From JBGQDM01 sp041495845 (lineage in GTDB: Bacteria; Acidobacteriota; Terriglobia; Terriglobales; Acidobacteriaceae): DNA of 64,000 nt. The notes beneath the pieces are model-generated. The model searched no databases. It had not been told where the DNA came from and saw only the letters and a list, made by a program, of their open reading frames with translations. The position numbers were made by a program, and so were the translations under genes. The DNA lies in the NCBI GenBank assembly GCA_041495845.1, contig JBGQDM010000003.1:1-64000 (forward strand), given 5' to 3'. Positions 8,158 through 16,718 of this stretch are shown one piece after another (within the stretch, counting starts at the first letter, position 1; each line of letters begins with the position of its first letter).

Positions 8158-9444
8158 ATGAGCGAGAGGCACGAAGTGAAAAGGGGCTGGTCAAGCGGAT
8201 GCGTCCCGATGGTTTGCGCAGCACTGGCGGTACGCCTGGCCGTGATTCCGTTTCTCTACCACGAGTGGCTCGACCCGTTTGTGCTCGAGCACTGGGCGTT
8301 CGGACGGGTGGCACGGTCCCTGGTGGCAGGGCAGGGTCTCGCGAATGTGTTTGCTGATACGGGGCCGACGGCGGTGGTGCCGCCGGTGTACGCCTATCTT
8401 CTCGCGGGAGTGTTCCGGCTGCTGGGGACGTACACGCCCGCGTCTGTGGTAACGGCGCTGGCGCTGAACAGTGTGTTCTCGGCGTTGACTTGCATTCCTG
8501 TTTTCCTGCTGGCGCGGCGGTATTTCAGTTTGCGGGCAGCGAAATGGGCTGGCTGGGGCTGGGCGTTTTCGCCATATGGAATTTATTACGGCGCGGACTG
8601 GGCGTGGTCTACCTGCCTCGTCACTCTGTTGTTGATGGTTCTTTTTCTCTGGGCCTTGCGACTGGAGGAATCCGGGCGGGCGGCAGACTGGCTTGGCTTC
8701 GGCGCGCTGGGCGGCGTGGCAACGTTGACCGAGCCGGTGGTGCTGGCCGTCGTGCCGCTGTTGGGGTTGTGGACCTGCTGGCGGCGCTGGCGGTTGAAGC
8801 AGAACTGGATGCTGCCGGCAGTGCTGGCGGCACTCGCAGCCGCGGTGGTGATGACGCCGTGGTTCGCGCGCAATTACCGCACCTTCCATCAGTTCATTCC
8901 GGTGCGCAGCGGCTTTGGGCTGGAACTCTACATTGGCAACAGTGCCGATTCGCTGCACTGGGTGGACCGCAGCCTGCATCCCAACCACAGCGACGCGGAG
9001 CTGGCGGAATACGCGCGGCTGGGCGAGACGGCCTACATGGCGCGCAAGGCGCAACAAGCCAAAGAGTACATTCGCAACCATCCGGCGCAATACGGGTACC
9101 GGGTAGTGAGACGCATCCTCTACATCTGGACCGGGTTTTGGAGTTTCGATCGCGCGTACCTGGCGGAAGAGCCGCTGGATGTGCCTAACATTTTCCTGAG
9201 CACGACGATGACAGTGCTGGCGCTGGCGGGATTACGTCGCGCTTGGCGTGCGGATGGCGGGCTGGCCATGCGTTTTGCCATCGTCTTTATATTTTTCCCG
9301 CTGGTCTATTATTTTTCCCATCCGGAAACCTATTACTTCCGCCCGGTGGATCCGCTGATCGTCGTGCTGGCGGCGCATTTTGTGTCCGGAAGTTTCAGCA
9401 AAGCGGATCAGGCGCCATCCGAGACGCGGATTGTGGCATCTTAA
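8158..9444 (+). CDS. Glycosyltransferase family 39-like (PMT-type) membrane protein
   Basis: 428 residues, with many transmembrane helices. The N-terminal loop after the first helix contains HEWLDPF, and the segment from GQGLANVF to VVPPVYAYLLA resembles the first periplasmic loop of GT39/ArnT-like sugar transferases, which move a sugar from a polyprenyl-phosphate donor. It follows the previous membrane protein by 27 bases and completes the surface-polysaccharide block. The ATG at 8158 is the natural start. The acceptor (lipid, protein or polymer) cannot be told from sequence. Confidence 0.75.
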   Translation: MSERHEVKRGWSSGCVPMVCAALAVRLAVIPFLYHEWLDPFVLEHWAFGRVARSLVAGQGLANVFADTGPTAVVPPVYAYLLAGVFRLLGTYTPASVVTALALNSVFSALTCIPVFLLARRYFSLRAAKWAGWGWAFSPYGIYYGADWAWSTCLVTLLLMVLFLWALRLEESGRAADWLGFGALGGVATLTEPVVLAVVPLLGLWTCWRRWRLKQNWMLPAVLAALAAAVVMTPWFARNYRTFHQFIPVRSGFGLELYIGNSADSLHWVDRSLHPNHSDAELAEYARLGETAYMARKAQQAKEYIRNHPAQYGYRVVRRILYIWTGFWSFDRAYLAEEPLDVPNIFLSTTMTVLALAGLRRAWRADGGLAMRFAIVFIFFPLVYYFSHPETYYFRPVDPLIVVLAAHFVSGSFSKADQAPSETRIVAS

Positions 9445-9497
9445 GTTTCCAGGACTGGTTTCATGAATAATGCTGCGGCCGCGATGTCCGGCCCGCA

Positions 9498-9713
9498 GGG
9501 GCTAAAGAGTGTGCGTGAGAACTTCAGTCGTCCCTCCGGGACTGGCTCGGTGCTCCCACTTTTCCCCGGCGCTGAAAGCGCCGGGCTATTGGCAAACGCC
9601 CCTCCGGGGCTGATTCCGGGGTGCTCGTCCCACCACTTCCACCGAGAAGCAGTTCTCACGCACTAAAGCCCGCATCCCTTGTGGTTCTGAGCGGCGCGGC
9701 TGGAAGCCGCGCC
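9498..9713. repeat. Intergenic long inverted repeat with nested hairpin
   Basis: The left arm (9498-9524, GGGGCTAAAGAGTG then TGCGTGAGAACTT) pairs imperfectly with the right arm (9647-9671, AAGCAGTTCTCACGCACTAA then AGCCC). A perfect 9-bp hairpin (GGCGCGGCT at 9693-9701, AGCCGCGCC at 9705-9713) follows. Internal GGCGCTGAAAGCGCC and CCCCTCCGGGG palindromes add structure. No gene is seen in 9445-9789. It resembles dispersed non-coding repeats of acidobacterial chromosomes; only one copy is visible here. Confidence 0.55.
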
Positions 9714-9789
9714 CCTTCAAAACCATGGATGAGACCGGGTCGAAGCAAATCGGAAGTGCTGGACATCGAGCGTTCTGGAGAAGAAGCTG

Positions 9790-11040
9790 GTGGATGTGAC
9801 TGACTCGACACCGGACAACGTGCGACGCAAGCCCGAGCTGGTGATCAGCGAAATCTTGCGCTTCGCCTACGACACCTTTCTCACCAACAAGGTGCGCTTC
9901 CTGCTGACTGCGCTGGGCATGATGATCGGGACCGCGTCGCTGATTCTGGTGGTCACGATTGGGCTGACCGGCAAGCAGTACATCCTGAACCAGATTCAAG
10001 GGATTGGCGCCAACTTGATTTATGCCAGCTATGCCGGCGGGGGCCAGCGCATCACGGCGGTGGCGATTGATGAGCTGACGGTGGACGACATTCCGGCGGT
10101 ACGGGAGCAGGTGCCGTCGGTGGTGGCCGCATCGCCCTTTGTCGCGCTCAATGACCGCATCAGCGTGGGCAGCGGCAAAGAACAGGACATCCTGATTCTG
10201 GGGGTGTTTCCCGAATACCGGCAGGTGCGGAACCTGGTGCTGTTGGCGGGTCGCTTCTTCGACAACGAAGACTCACAGGCCCGCAACAAAGTCGGCGTGG
10301 TCACCGAAAAGCTCGCCGTGAAACTCTTTCGCACGCCGGAGGGCGCCGTCGGCCAGGTGATCAAACTCAATGGCCTGCCCTTCACCGTGATCGGCGTGTT
10401 TAAGGAGCGGGTGGAAACGTTTGGCCAGTCCGAAGTGGACGAGAACACGATGGCCATTCCGTACACGGTGAGCCGGTTCTTTCTGCCCTCGAATGCGGTG
10501 CGGCAAATCTATTTCACTGTAGCCAGCCCGGATGAAGTGACGGCGGCGACGCTGCAGATCAAGCGCGTGTTGCAGTCCCGGCACCGGCCCGAGTCGGTCT
10601 ACAACGTGGAGAACCTGACCCAACTGGTAAACCTGGCGGGCAAAACGGCGGACATCCTGACCGTGGTGCTGCTGCTGATTGCGGCGGTGGTGCTGCTGGT
10701 GAGTGGCATTGGCATCATGAACATCATGTTGGCAACGGTGAGCTCGCGCATCCGGGAGATCGGTGTACGCAAGGCGATGGGGGCCACGAACCGGGAAATT
10801 CGCTTCCAGTTTCTTTCCGAGGCCGTGCTGATTTCGCTGATTGGCGGGCTGGTGGGAATCGTCATCGGGCTGGCCCTGCCGTTCTCGGTGCGGTTCCTGA
10901 CGGACTATCGCATTCCCATCTCGGGGCTGTCAGCCATTGTGGCCATTGTGGTGTCGTCGCTGGTGGGGATTTTGTTTGGGACGGTGCCGGCATCGCGGGC
11001 AGCGAAAATGGATCCGGTGGAGAGTTTGAGGTACGAGTGA
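9790..11040 (+). CDS. ABC transporter permease, MacB/FtsX family
   Basis: 416 residues with the MacB-type layout: one N-terminal helix (about residues 38-58, in RFLLTALGMMIGTASLILVV), a large periplasmic domain (about 60-275), then three C-terminal helices with the FtsX-domain motif IMLATVSSRIREIGVRKAMG and the terminal PASRAAKMDPVESLRYE. Such permeases work with a LolD/MacB-like ATPase in efflux or lipoprotein/lipid handling (mechanotransmission type). No ATPase gene is adjacent in this window, so the partner must be encoded elsewhere. GTG 9790 has GGAG 9 bases upstream. A strong terminator follows. Confidence 0.9.
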   Translation: MDVTDSTPDNVRRKPELVISEILRFAYDTFLTNKVRFLLTALGMMIGTASLILVVTIGLTGKQYILNQIQGIGANLIYASYAGGGQRITAVAIDELTVDDIPAVREQVPSVVAASPFVALNDRISVGSGKEQDILILGVFPEYRQVRNLVLLAGRFFDNEDSQARNKVGVVTEKLAVKLFRTPEGAVGQVIKLNGLPFTVIGVFKERVETFGQSEVDENTMAIPYTVSRFFLPSNAVRQIYFTVASPDEVTAATLQIKRVLQSRHRPESVYNVENLTQLVNLAGKTADILTVVLLLIAAVVLLVSGIGIMNIMLATVSSRIREIGVRKAMGATNREIRFQFLSEAVLISLIGGLVGIVIGLALPFSVRFLTDYRIPISGLSAIVAIVVSSLVGILFGTVPASRAAKMDPVESLRYE

Positions 11041-11060
11041 GCTGATAGCTGGGCAAAACG

Positions 11061-11086
11061 AAAGCCGGGCAAGTTCGCCCGGCTTT
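11061..11086 (+). terminator. Rho-independent-type terminator after the ABC permease
   Basis: A 10-bp perfect stem, AAAGCCGGGC with GCCCGGCTTT, with a 6-base loop (AAGTTC), 20 bases after the permease stop. Its A/T ends make it usable in both directions. Confidence 0.8.
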
Positions 11087-11197
11087 CCTATTCTGCTGAC
11101 CGTTCGTCTTGGTTTCTTCGGATCGGTCAGTCCGTGCCACCGCTAGTTCGCATCGGCGTAAGGGTGGCACTCCTGTGCGCCGCATCTTTTTGCGTGG

Positions 11198-11428
11198 TCA
11201 CATGACCAGCGCTAATCTCTCCAATTCCTTGCGAATGACGTCGACGGAACAGCCGGAACCTTCGACGCGATAGGCGGCGTCGAGAGCAGCCTGCGGCGAG
11301 ACACCGTAGCCGCGGCCCATGAGGAACACTTGCAGCACTTCGGCTGCATCGCGCGAGTCAATGCCCCCTTGCAGGAGATCCCCTCGCAGTGCCACCACTT
11401 CCGCTGATGTGAACCGTTCTGCGATCAT
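11198..11428 (-). CDS. Small protein of unknown function
   Basis: 76 residues with alternating helix-forming segments (FTSAEVVALRGDLLQGG, SRDAAEVLQVFLMGRGYG, SVDVIRKELERLALVM). I do not recognise a family. There is no signal peptide, membrane helix or metal motif. A GGTGAGA-like ribosome site precedes the ATG at 11428. It sits alone between a terminator and the Trm112-like gene on the same strand, ~280 bases away. Codon pattern is similar to its neighbours. Confidence 0.55.
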   Translation of the reverse strand: MIAERFTSAEVVALRGDLLQGGIDSRDAAEVLQVFLMGRGYGVSPQAALDAAYRVEGSGCSVDVIRKELERLALVM

Positions 11429-11705
11429 GGCCGTCTCACCCCCGACCTCTTACAACATTGGACTCCGCATACCCTGGTTTGGTTGCATGCAATCCAGATG
11501 CCGTGCCGCGCCCTTTGTTACCAGTACGTGAAAAACCGGCCTTTGGTTTCCTAAACCTTATCGGCTGGGAAAGTTACAAGCACAGGGGGATGTGGCACGG
11601 ATGTGCCATGCACTTGTGCCCACAACTCAGATTGACACGAATTGTCGTTGGGGAATGAGACAGCAGATCATTCCGATACGGGCTGGCGCACAGAGGGACA
11701 GGGGC

Positions 11706-11876
11706 TTATGCGTCTTCGGTGACGGCCTCATCCACCAGCAATACGGGAATATTTTCCCGAATCGGGTAAGCACGCCGGCACTCGGCACACTTCAACGCGT
11801 CGCCACTGTCCTTCAAAGCCAGCGGCGTCTTGCACACCGGGCAGACCAGGATTTCCAGCAGTTCGCGGTCGATCAT
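11706..11876 (-). CDS. Trm112 family zinc-ribbon protein (YcaR-like)
   Basis: 56 residues: it begins MIDRELLEILVCPVCK and continues with a CAEC knuckle and a RAYPIRENIPVLL tail. Two CxxC pairs (Cys12/15 and Cys30/33) form the zinc ribbon of the Trm112/YcaR family, and the PIRENIPVLLVDEA end is characteristic. In eukaryotes and archaea Trm112 activates methyltransferases; the bacterial role is less clear. The gene reads opposite to and just upstream of folD. Length and start (ATG 11876) fit the family. Confidence 0.88.
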   Translation of the reverse strand: MIDRELLEILVCPVCKTPLALKDSGDALKCAECRRAYPIRENIPVLLVDEAVTEDA

Positions 11877-11969
11877 GGCGGCATTTTACTCCTGGCGCCG
11901 GCGTCCGGCAGTGAGAGAAAACATTTAAGATGGATCGCGCAGGCAGGCTCCACCGGGAGAAGAGGATTC

Positions 11970-12899
11970 ATGGCAGCACGGATTCTGGACGGCAATCGCA
12001 TCGCGGCGGAGATTCGCGCCGAGGTTGCGGCAGAAGTGAAGCGCATGGTCGGGGCCGGGGCACGTCCGGGGCTGGCGGTGGTGCTGGTGGGGCATGACCC
12101 GGCGTCGGAAATCTACGCTCGAGGCAAGGTCAGGAGCTGCGAAGAGGTAGGCCTCTTCAGCGAGAAGCACACCCCGCCCGACACCGTGACCACGGCGGAA
12201 CTGTTGGCGCTGGTGGAGAGTCTGAACCGGCGGGACGACATTGACGGAATTCTGGTGCAGTTGCCCTTGCCGCCACAGGTGGATGCGAAACAGGTTTTGC
12301 TCGCGGTCGACCCGGCCAAAGATGTGGACGGGTTTCACCCCATGAACGTTGGGTTCCTCTCGACGCAGAGGCCGGGGCTGGTGCCCTGTACGCCGGCAGG
12401 GGTGATGGAAATTCTGCGGCGGAGCGAAATTCCGGTGGCCGGACAGGGAGCCGTGGTGGTGGGCCGCAGTGACATTGTGGGCAAGCCGGTAGCCATGCTG
12501 CTGACGAACGCCAACGCCACGGTGACGATTTGCCATTCGAAGACGCACGACTTGGCCGGAGTGTGCCGGCGTGCGGACATCCTGGTCGCAGCCATCGGGC
12601 GCGCCGGCATGATTACGCGGGAGTTCGTGCGGCCCGGGGCCACGGTGATTGATGTAGGCATGAACAAGGTGACAGAGCGGGCGGAGTTTGAGCGGTTTTT
12701 CCGCGGCCATCAGAAGCGGGAAGAGATCTTCGCCAGGAAAGGCGCGACCCTGATCGGGGACGTGCATCCCGAGGTGGCGGAAGTGGCGGGAGCGCTTACT
12801 CCGGTGCCGGGAGGCGTGGGGCCGTTGACGATTGCCATGCTGATGGCGAACACGGTGAAGGCGGCGAAGATGCGGCGAGGCGTGCTGGCGGCGGTTTGA
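11970..12899 (+). CDS. folD: Bifunctional methylenetetrahydrofolate dehydrogenase / methenyl-THF cyclohydrolase
   Basis: 309 residues. It oxidises 5,10-methylene-THF to 10-formyl-THF in one-carbon metabolism. Visible signatures are the catalytic Tyr/Lys pair in SEIYARGKVRSC, the QLPLPP segment, DVDGFHPMN, the NADP site VVVGRSDIVGKPVA, and the GDVHPEVAEVAGALTPVPGGVGPLT region, read here only in part. The open frame extends upstream to 11592, but that extension overlaps the opposite-strand Trm112-like gene and lacks family similarity; ATG 11970 with an AGAAGAGG ribosome site is correct. The stop codon abuts the coaE start. Confidence 0.95.
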   Translation: MAARILDGNRIAAEIRAEVAAEVKRMVGAGARPGLAVVLVGHDPASEIYARGKVRSCEEVGLFSEKHTPPDTVTTAELLALVESLNRRDDIDGILVQLPLPPQVDAKQVLLAVDPAKDVDGFHPMNVGFLSTQRPGLVPCTPAGVMEILRRSEIPVAGQGAVVVGRSDIVGKPVAMLLTNANATVTICHSKTHDLAGVCRRADILVAAIGRAGMITREFVRPGATVIDVGMNKVTERAEFERFFRGHQKREEIFARKGATLIGDVHPEVAEVAGALTPVPGGVGPLTIAMLMANTVKAAKMRRGVLAAV

Positions 12900-13571
12900 G
12901 TGAGATCGGATGGGGGTTCCTTGCTCAAGGTTGGACTGACAGGCAGTATCGGGAGCGGCAAGTCCACGGTGGTCAGGATGCTGGCCGGGCTGGGCGCGTT
13001 TGTCATTGAGGCGGATGCCATTGCCCGCGAGCTCATGCAGCCGGGGAAGAGCGTGTTCCGGACGGTGGTGGAGCACTTTGGGCCAAAGATCCTCGACGAA
13101 GCCGGCTCCATTGACCGGCGCCGGTTGGCGGATGCGGCCTTTGGCGAGATGGGAGGTTCCGGACCGCGAGTGCAGGAATTGAACGAACTGGTGCATCCGG
13201 CGGTGATTGGGTATCAGGATGAGTGGATGGAGCAGGTCGGGCGCGAGCATCCAGGGGCGGTAGCGGTGGTGGAAGCGGCGCTGCTGCTGGAGGCGGGTGC
13301 GGCGCGGCATTTTGACCGGATTGTGGTGGTGACGTGCCCGGTCGAAGAGCGAGTGCGACGATGGGCGGCGCGCACCGGGACAGATGTGGCGGCAGCGCGA
13401 CGCGAATTACAACGTCGGCTGGCGGCACAGTGGTCGGAGGAGGCCAAGGTACAAATGGCCGATTTTGTGATCGCGAATGCCGGCCCGCCGGCTGCCACCG
13501 AAGCCCAGGTGCGGGAGCTTTACCGCAAACTGGCGGCGGAAGCAGCCGCGGGGCGGGTTTCAGTCGGCTAG
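12900..13571 (+). CDS. coaE: Dephospho-CoA kinase
   Basis: 223 residues. It catalyses the last step of coenzyme A synthesis, phosphorylating the ribose 3'-OH of dephospho-CoA. The P-loop GLTGSIGSGKST lies near the N-terminus, followed by EADAIARELM and the VVEAALLLEAG segment typical of CoaE. The GTG at 12900 directly follows the folD stop; a TTG at 12921 is an alternative start closer to the P-loop. The gene is in a folD-coaE pair and is followed by a dispersed inverted repeat. Confidence 0.92.
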   Translation: MRSDGGSLLKVGLTGSIGSGKSTVVRMLAGLGAFVIEADAIARELMQPGKSVFRTVVEHFGPKILDEAGSIDRRRLADAAFGEMGGSGPRVQELNELVHPAVIGYQDEWMEQVGREHPGAVAVVEAALLLEAGAARHFDRIVVVTCPVEERVRRWAARTGTDVAAARRELQRRLAAQWSEEAKVQMADFVIANAGPPAATEAQVRELYRKLAAEAAAGRVSVG

Positions 13572-13608
13572 AGGCCGTGGCTCGGTTCTCGCAGAAACAA
13601 GAAACATC

Positions 13609-13718
13609 CAACCACAAAGGGCACAAAGGTACACGAAGGATTTCCGGGGCAAGCTACCTTGAGTGAAAAAATCCCCGCCAAGATTTCCTTCGTGATCCTT
13701 AGTGACCTTGGTGGTGGA
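13609..13718. repeat. Dispersed inverted repeat, 'CCACNAAGG' family, copy 1
   Basis: The left arm (13609-13640: CAACCACAAAGGGCACAAAG plus GTACACGAAGGA) is the near complement of the right arm (13685-13717: TCCTTCGTGATCCTTAGTGA plus CCTTGGTGGTGG). Each arm is made of degenerate ~10-base units (CCAC-AAGG-CAC). Related copies lie at 14920-15034, 51551-51604 and 54618-54747, always between genes. Confidence 0.75.
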
Positions 13719-13771
13719 AGGGTTTGCGCCGATTTACAATGAAATGAAATATTCGAAGAACGGGATTGATC

Positions 13772-14908
13772 ATGAGACTTCGTACTTTGCTACTGGGAGT
13801 GGTGCTGGCGGGAGCTTTTTTCTACTTCACGACCTGGCGTCATGACGGGCCCGGCCTGGGCAGCTACCTGGGCCAGCCGCAGAAGTTGGAGATTACCGAA
13901 GCTGCCGCGCCGGAAATACCGGACGCGGAAGAGCAGAACAACATCACCGTTTACAAGCGGGTGTTGCCGAGCGTGGTGAACATCACTTCCCGCGCCATGA
14001 CGTTTGATTTTTTCTATGGGCTGGTGCCGCAGGAAGGGCAAGGGTCGGGATTTGTTTTTGATAAAGAAGGGCGCATCCTGACCAACTACCACGTGATCGC
14101 CGACGCGCGCCAGGTGGAAGTGACGCTTTCCAACAAAAAGAGATATCAGGCAGCGGTGATTGGCACGGACCGCTCCCACGATCTGGCGGTGATCCAGATT
14201 AAGGCGCCGGAGTTGCAGTCGGCGATCCTAGGCGACTCGCGCAAGCTGCAGGTGGGGCAGACGGTCTACGCCATCGGCAATCCGTTTGGGCTTAGTGGCA
14301 CGCTGACCAAAGGCCTGGTGAGTTCGATCCGGCAGGTGCAGGAGCCCGATGGCACTGCGATCGATGACGCCATTCAGACGGATGCGGCCATCAATCCCGG
14401 CAACTCGGGCGGGCCGCTGCTCAACCGCAACGGGGAAGTGATCGGCATCAATACGATTATTGCCAGCCGCGTCGGGCAGAGTTCGGGCATTGGTTTTGCC
14501 ATTCCCATCAACACCGCCAAGGCAGTGCTGAACGATCTGGTGATGTTTGGGCGAATCCGGCGGCCGGCGCTGGGGATTCGCACCATCCCGATTGCTCCCG
14601 AGTTGGCGGAGAAAATGGGGCTGGCGTCGGATTACGGTCTGTTGATTGTGCAGGTGGTGCCGGGAAGCGCCGCGGATCGCGCCGGCCTGCGCGGCGGCAC
14701 CGAACGCGCCTACCTGGGGAACACGCCAATCATGGTGGGCGGTGATGTAATCATCGCGGTGGATGGCGAAAACATCGAGACCCAGCAAGACCTGGCGCAG
14801 GTGATGAACAATCACCGCGCGGGGGACACGGTGCGCGTGACCATCTACCGCGGCAAGCGCAAGATGGATGTCAGCGTGGTGTTCGGAGAATTGCGCGAGC
14901 AGGTGTAG
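13772..14908 (+). CDS. HtrA/DegQ-type periplasmic serine protease with PDZ domain
   Basis: 378 residues. An N-terminal membrane anchor or signal (about residues 1-22) precedes a trypsin-like domain with the full triad: His in LTNYHVIADA, Asp in SHDLAVIQI, and Ser in NPGNSGGPLLNR. A single PDZ domain follows (from about residue 265, LGIRTIPIAPELAEKMGL) with the GDVIIAVDGENI loop. The family degrades or refolds damaged envelope proteins and senses stress. The ATG at 13772 is preferred over a TTG two codons upstream. The gene is flanked on both sides by copies of the same dispersed inverted repeat. Confidence 0.92.
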   Translation: MRLRTLLLGVVLAGAFFYFTTWRHDGPGLGSYLGQPQKLEITEAAAPEIPDAEEQNNITVYKRVLPSVVNITSRAMTFDFFYGLVPQEGQGSGFVFDKEGRILTNYHVIADARQVEVTLSNKKRYQAAVIGTDRSHDLAVIQIKAPELQSAILGDSRKLQVGQTVYAIGNPFGLSGTLTKGLVSSIRQVQEPDGTAIDDAIQTDAAINPGNSGGPLLNRNGEVIGINTIIASRVGQSSGIGFAIPINTAKAVLNDLVMFGRIRRPALGIRTIPIAPELAEKMGLASDYGLLIVQVVPGSAADRAGLRGGTERAYLGNTPIMVGGDVIIAVDGENIETQQDLAQVMNNHRAGDTVRVTIYRGKRKMDVSVVFGELREQV

Positions 14909-14919
14909 AGCGGACCCAT

Positions 14920-15034
14920 CAACCACCAAGGTCACGAAGGACCACCAAGGAAGATCCTGGCTGGGGGATTTTCTTTACTCTGGAGTCGCTAACCCCGAAA
15001 GCCCTTCGTGTACCTCTGTGTCCTTCGTGGTGGG
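14920..15034. repeat. Dispersed inverted repeat, 'CCACNAAGG' family, copy 2
   Basis: The left arm (from 14920: CAACCACCAAGGTCACGAAG plus GACCACCAAGG) and the right arm (15001-15034: CCCTTCGTGTACCTCTGTGT plus CCTTCGTGGTGG) are complementary in register. Nothing recognisable lies in the rest of the 14909-15226 gap. Confidence 0.75.
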
Positions 15035-15226
15035 ATTGCTCTTTGCTTTCGCAGGCACGCTTGCGCTCGCCGAAGGGGCCGGACCCGTACTTGCCGGATC
15101 TTGCCGTACTGATTTATTCTGCGTGTTGCCGATGACTGTCGTCCTCTAGTCCGGGCTGTTTGCACTGCCCCCGGGCGCTCCCGCGCTCACGACCTCATTT
15201 TGTTCGAACCACAGAGAGGACATTCC

Positions 15227-16042
15227 ATGCAGTTCGTGAACCAGGCACTCGCCCGCCGATTTGAAGCGGCGGAGGAAATGCCACAGGTGTTGTACGCGGA
15301 GATCGACCGGAGGCTGCGGCCAGAGATCGGATCGGTCTCCGAAAAGATCGCGGGCGGCCATGCCATTTTCGCCGGGCTGGGCTCGCCCATTGGCCACGCC
15401 GGTGGCATTGGCTTTGGCGAAAGCGTGACGGAAGCTGACCTCGACCGCCTCGAGGAGTTCTATCGCAGCCGGAACGCGCCCGCACAGATTGACGTGTGCC
15501 CGTTTACCGAGCCCGCGCTGCTGGAGATGTTGAAGAAGCGGAACTATGTGTTGGCGGAAATCAACAATGTGCTGGCCCGGCGGGGGGTAGTCGGGGAAGA
15601 ATTTCCTGCGCCGCCCGCCGACGCGGAGATTCGCGCCGGCACCGTGACAGAAGCGCCGGTGCTGGCGGGAATCACGCAGCAATGCTTTTTTCCGGAGGGC
15701 AACGCGCCAGCGGGATTCGAGCACATCCTCACTCCCATGTATCAACTGCCGGGGGCGATTTCCTTTGTGGCAACAGTGGCGGGAGAGATCGCAGCCGTCG
15801 GCGGCGGTCTCGTCATCCCGGAGCACAGGATTCTCGCGCTCTACGGGGCCGGGACGCTGCCGGCCTATCGTGGACGCGGCTTGCAGACGGCGTTGTTCCA
15901 GCGGCGGCTGCAGGTGGCGGCGGAAGCGGGCTGCGAATTTGCCGTAGTGGTCACACAGGGCGGAACCACCTCCCAGCGGAATGCGGAACGGCTCGGGTTC
16001 GGCGTGGCCTACAGCAAGGCAACGGTGGTGAAAAATTGGTAA
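15227..16042 (+). CDS. GNAT family N-acetyltransferase
   Basis: About 271 residues, roughly twice a single GNAT fold. The C-terminal half holds the acetyl-CoA site: GAGTLPAYRGRGLQTALFQRR is the A-motif (R/Q-x-x-G-x-G/A), followed by EAGCEFAVVVTQGGTTSQRN and AERLGFGVAYSKATV. The N-terminal half (GLGSPIGHAGGIGFGESVT and the DVCPFTEPALLEMLKKRNY stretch) looks like a degenerate second GNAT domain. The substrate is unknown. ATG 15227 has an AGAGAGGA ribosome site 6 bases upstream. The last two codons and stop (AAT TGG TAA) lie inside an AT-rich inverted repeat. Confidence 0.85.
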   Translation: MQFVNQALARRFEAAEEMPQVLYAEIDRRLRPEIGSVSEKIAGGHAIFAGLGSPIGHAGGIGFGESVTEADLDRLEEFYRSRNAPAQIDVCPFTEPALLEMLKKRNYVLAEINNVLARRGVVGEEFPAPPADAEIRAGTVTEAPVLAGITQQCFFPEGNAPAGFEHILTPMYQLPGAISFVATVAGEIAAVGGGLVIPEHRILALYGAGTLPAYRGRGLQTALFQRRLQVAAEAGCEFAVVVTQGGTTSQRNAERLGFGVAYSKATVVKNW

Positions 16043-16120
16043 TTTGGTAATTTTGTAATCTGGTAATTTGAAGCGCTGGATTTGAAATTACCCGATTACC
16101 AAATTGCAAAATTACAAAAT
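16034..16120. repeat. AT-rich imperfect inverted repeat built of GGTAATTT units
   Basis: Tandem units (ATTGGTAATTTGGTAATTTT, then GTAATCTGGTAATTTG) on the left are mirrored by GAAATTACCCGATTACCAAA, TTGCAAAATTACAAAAT on the right, around a short GAAGCGCTGGATTT centre. It is strikingly AT-rich for this GC-rich chromosome and supplies the stop codon of the GNAT gene. It ends 10 bases before the MmcQ-like start. Confidence 0.7.
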
Positions 16121-16129
16121 GGGATTCCG

Positions 16130-16507
16130 ATGACGGTTGATTCACTACGCGCTTATTGTCTTTCGTTCGCGGGGGCCACGGAGAAGCTGCAGTGGGGCGA
16201 TGATCTGTGCTTCAAGATTGGCGGGAAGATGTTTGCCGTGTGCGCACTTGATGTGGAATCGAAGCCGCGGCTGGCGTTCAAGTGCACGCCGGAGAAGTTT
16301 GCCGAACTGATCGAGCAGGAAGGCATTGCTCCGGCGCCGTATCTGGGACGCTATCAGTGGGTGGGGCTGGAAGAGTTCGCGGCGCTGCCGGAGCGCGAGT
16401 TGAAGGCACTGATCGCGGAGTCGTACGAACTGGTGAAGGCGAAGCTGCCGAAGCAGCGGGTGCGCAACGCGGCGACCGGGAGACGGAAGAAGCGACTGCG
16501 ACCCTGA
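16130..16507 (+). CDS. MmcQ/YjbR family protein
   Basis: 125 residues with the MmcQ/YjbR fold signatures: an N-terminal helix (LRAYCLSFAGATEKLQWGDD), CFKIGGKMFAVCAL, LAFKCTPEKFAELIEQEG, then APYLGRYQWVGLEE and a C-terminal helix with LIAESYELVKAKLPK. Members have a CyaY-like fold and are often called DNA-binding, with no firm function. ATG 16130 is chosen because the upstream in-frame sequence is the AT-rich inverted repeat. The tail is Arg/Lys-rich. Confidence 0.85.
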   Translation: MTVDSLRAYCLSFAGATEKLQWGDDLCFKIGGKMFAVCALDVESKPRLAFKCTPEKFAELIEQEGIAPAPYLGRYQWVGLEEFAALPERELKALIAESYELVKAKLPKQRVRNAATGRRKKRLRP

Positions 16508-16718
16508 GGCACTCGAGTATCCACATTTGACTCCCGCGGCAAGCCTAAGCTAGCCTCAAAGTTCACCCCGGTTGGCGCAGGAATTGGTAGCCGGCTGCTG
16601 CGCGGGAGTCGCAGGCTTCGCGCGATCCACTCGCAAGTTATTGGTTTTATGGCCGTTAATGGCCTTGAGCGTCCGTGCCAAAGCAGCGGCTGACGCCACC
16701 GGGGAAGAGGGCGTACCG

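Noticed and set aside
11592..11969. A long N-terminal extension of folD
   Set aside because: It overlaps the opposite-strand Trm112-like gene, lacks family similarity, and the ATG at 11970 has a good ribosome site.
16560..16640. Segment GGCGCAGGAATTGGTAGCC resembling a tRNA-Leu D-arm
   Set aside because: No B-box-like GGTTCGANTCC follows and no cloverleaf forms.
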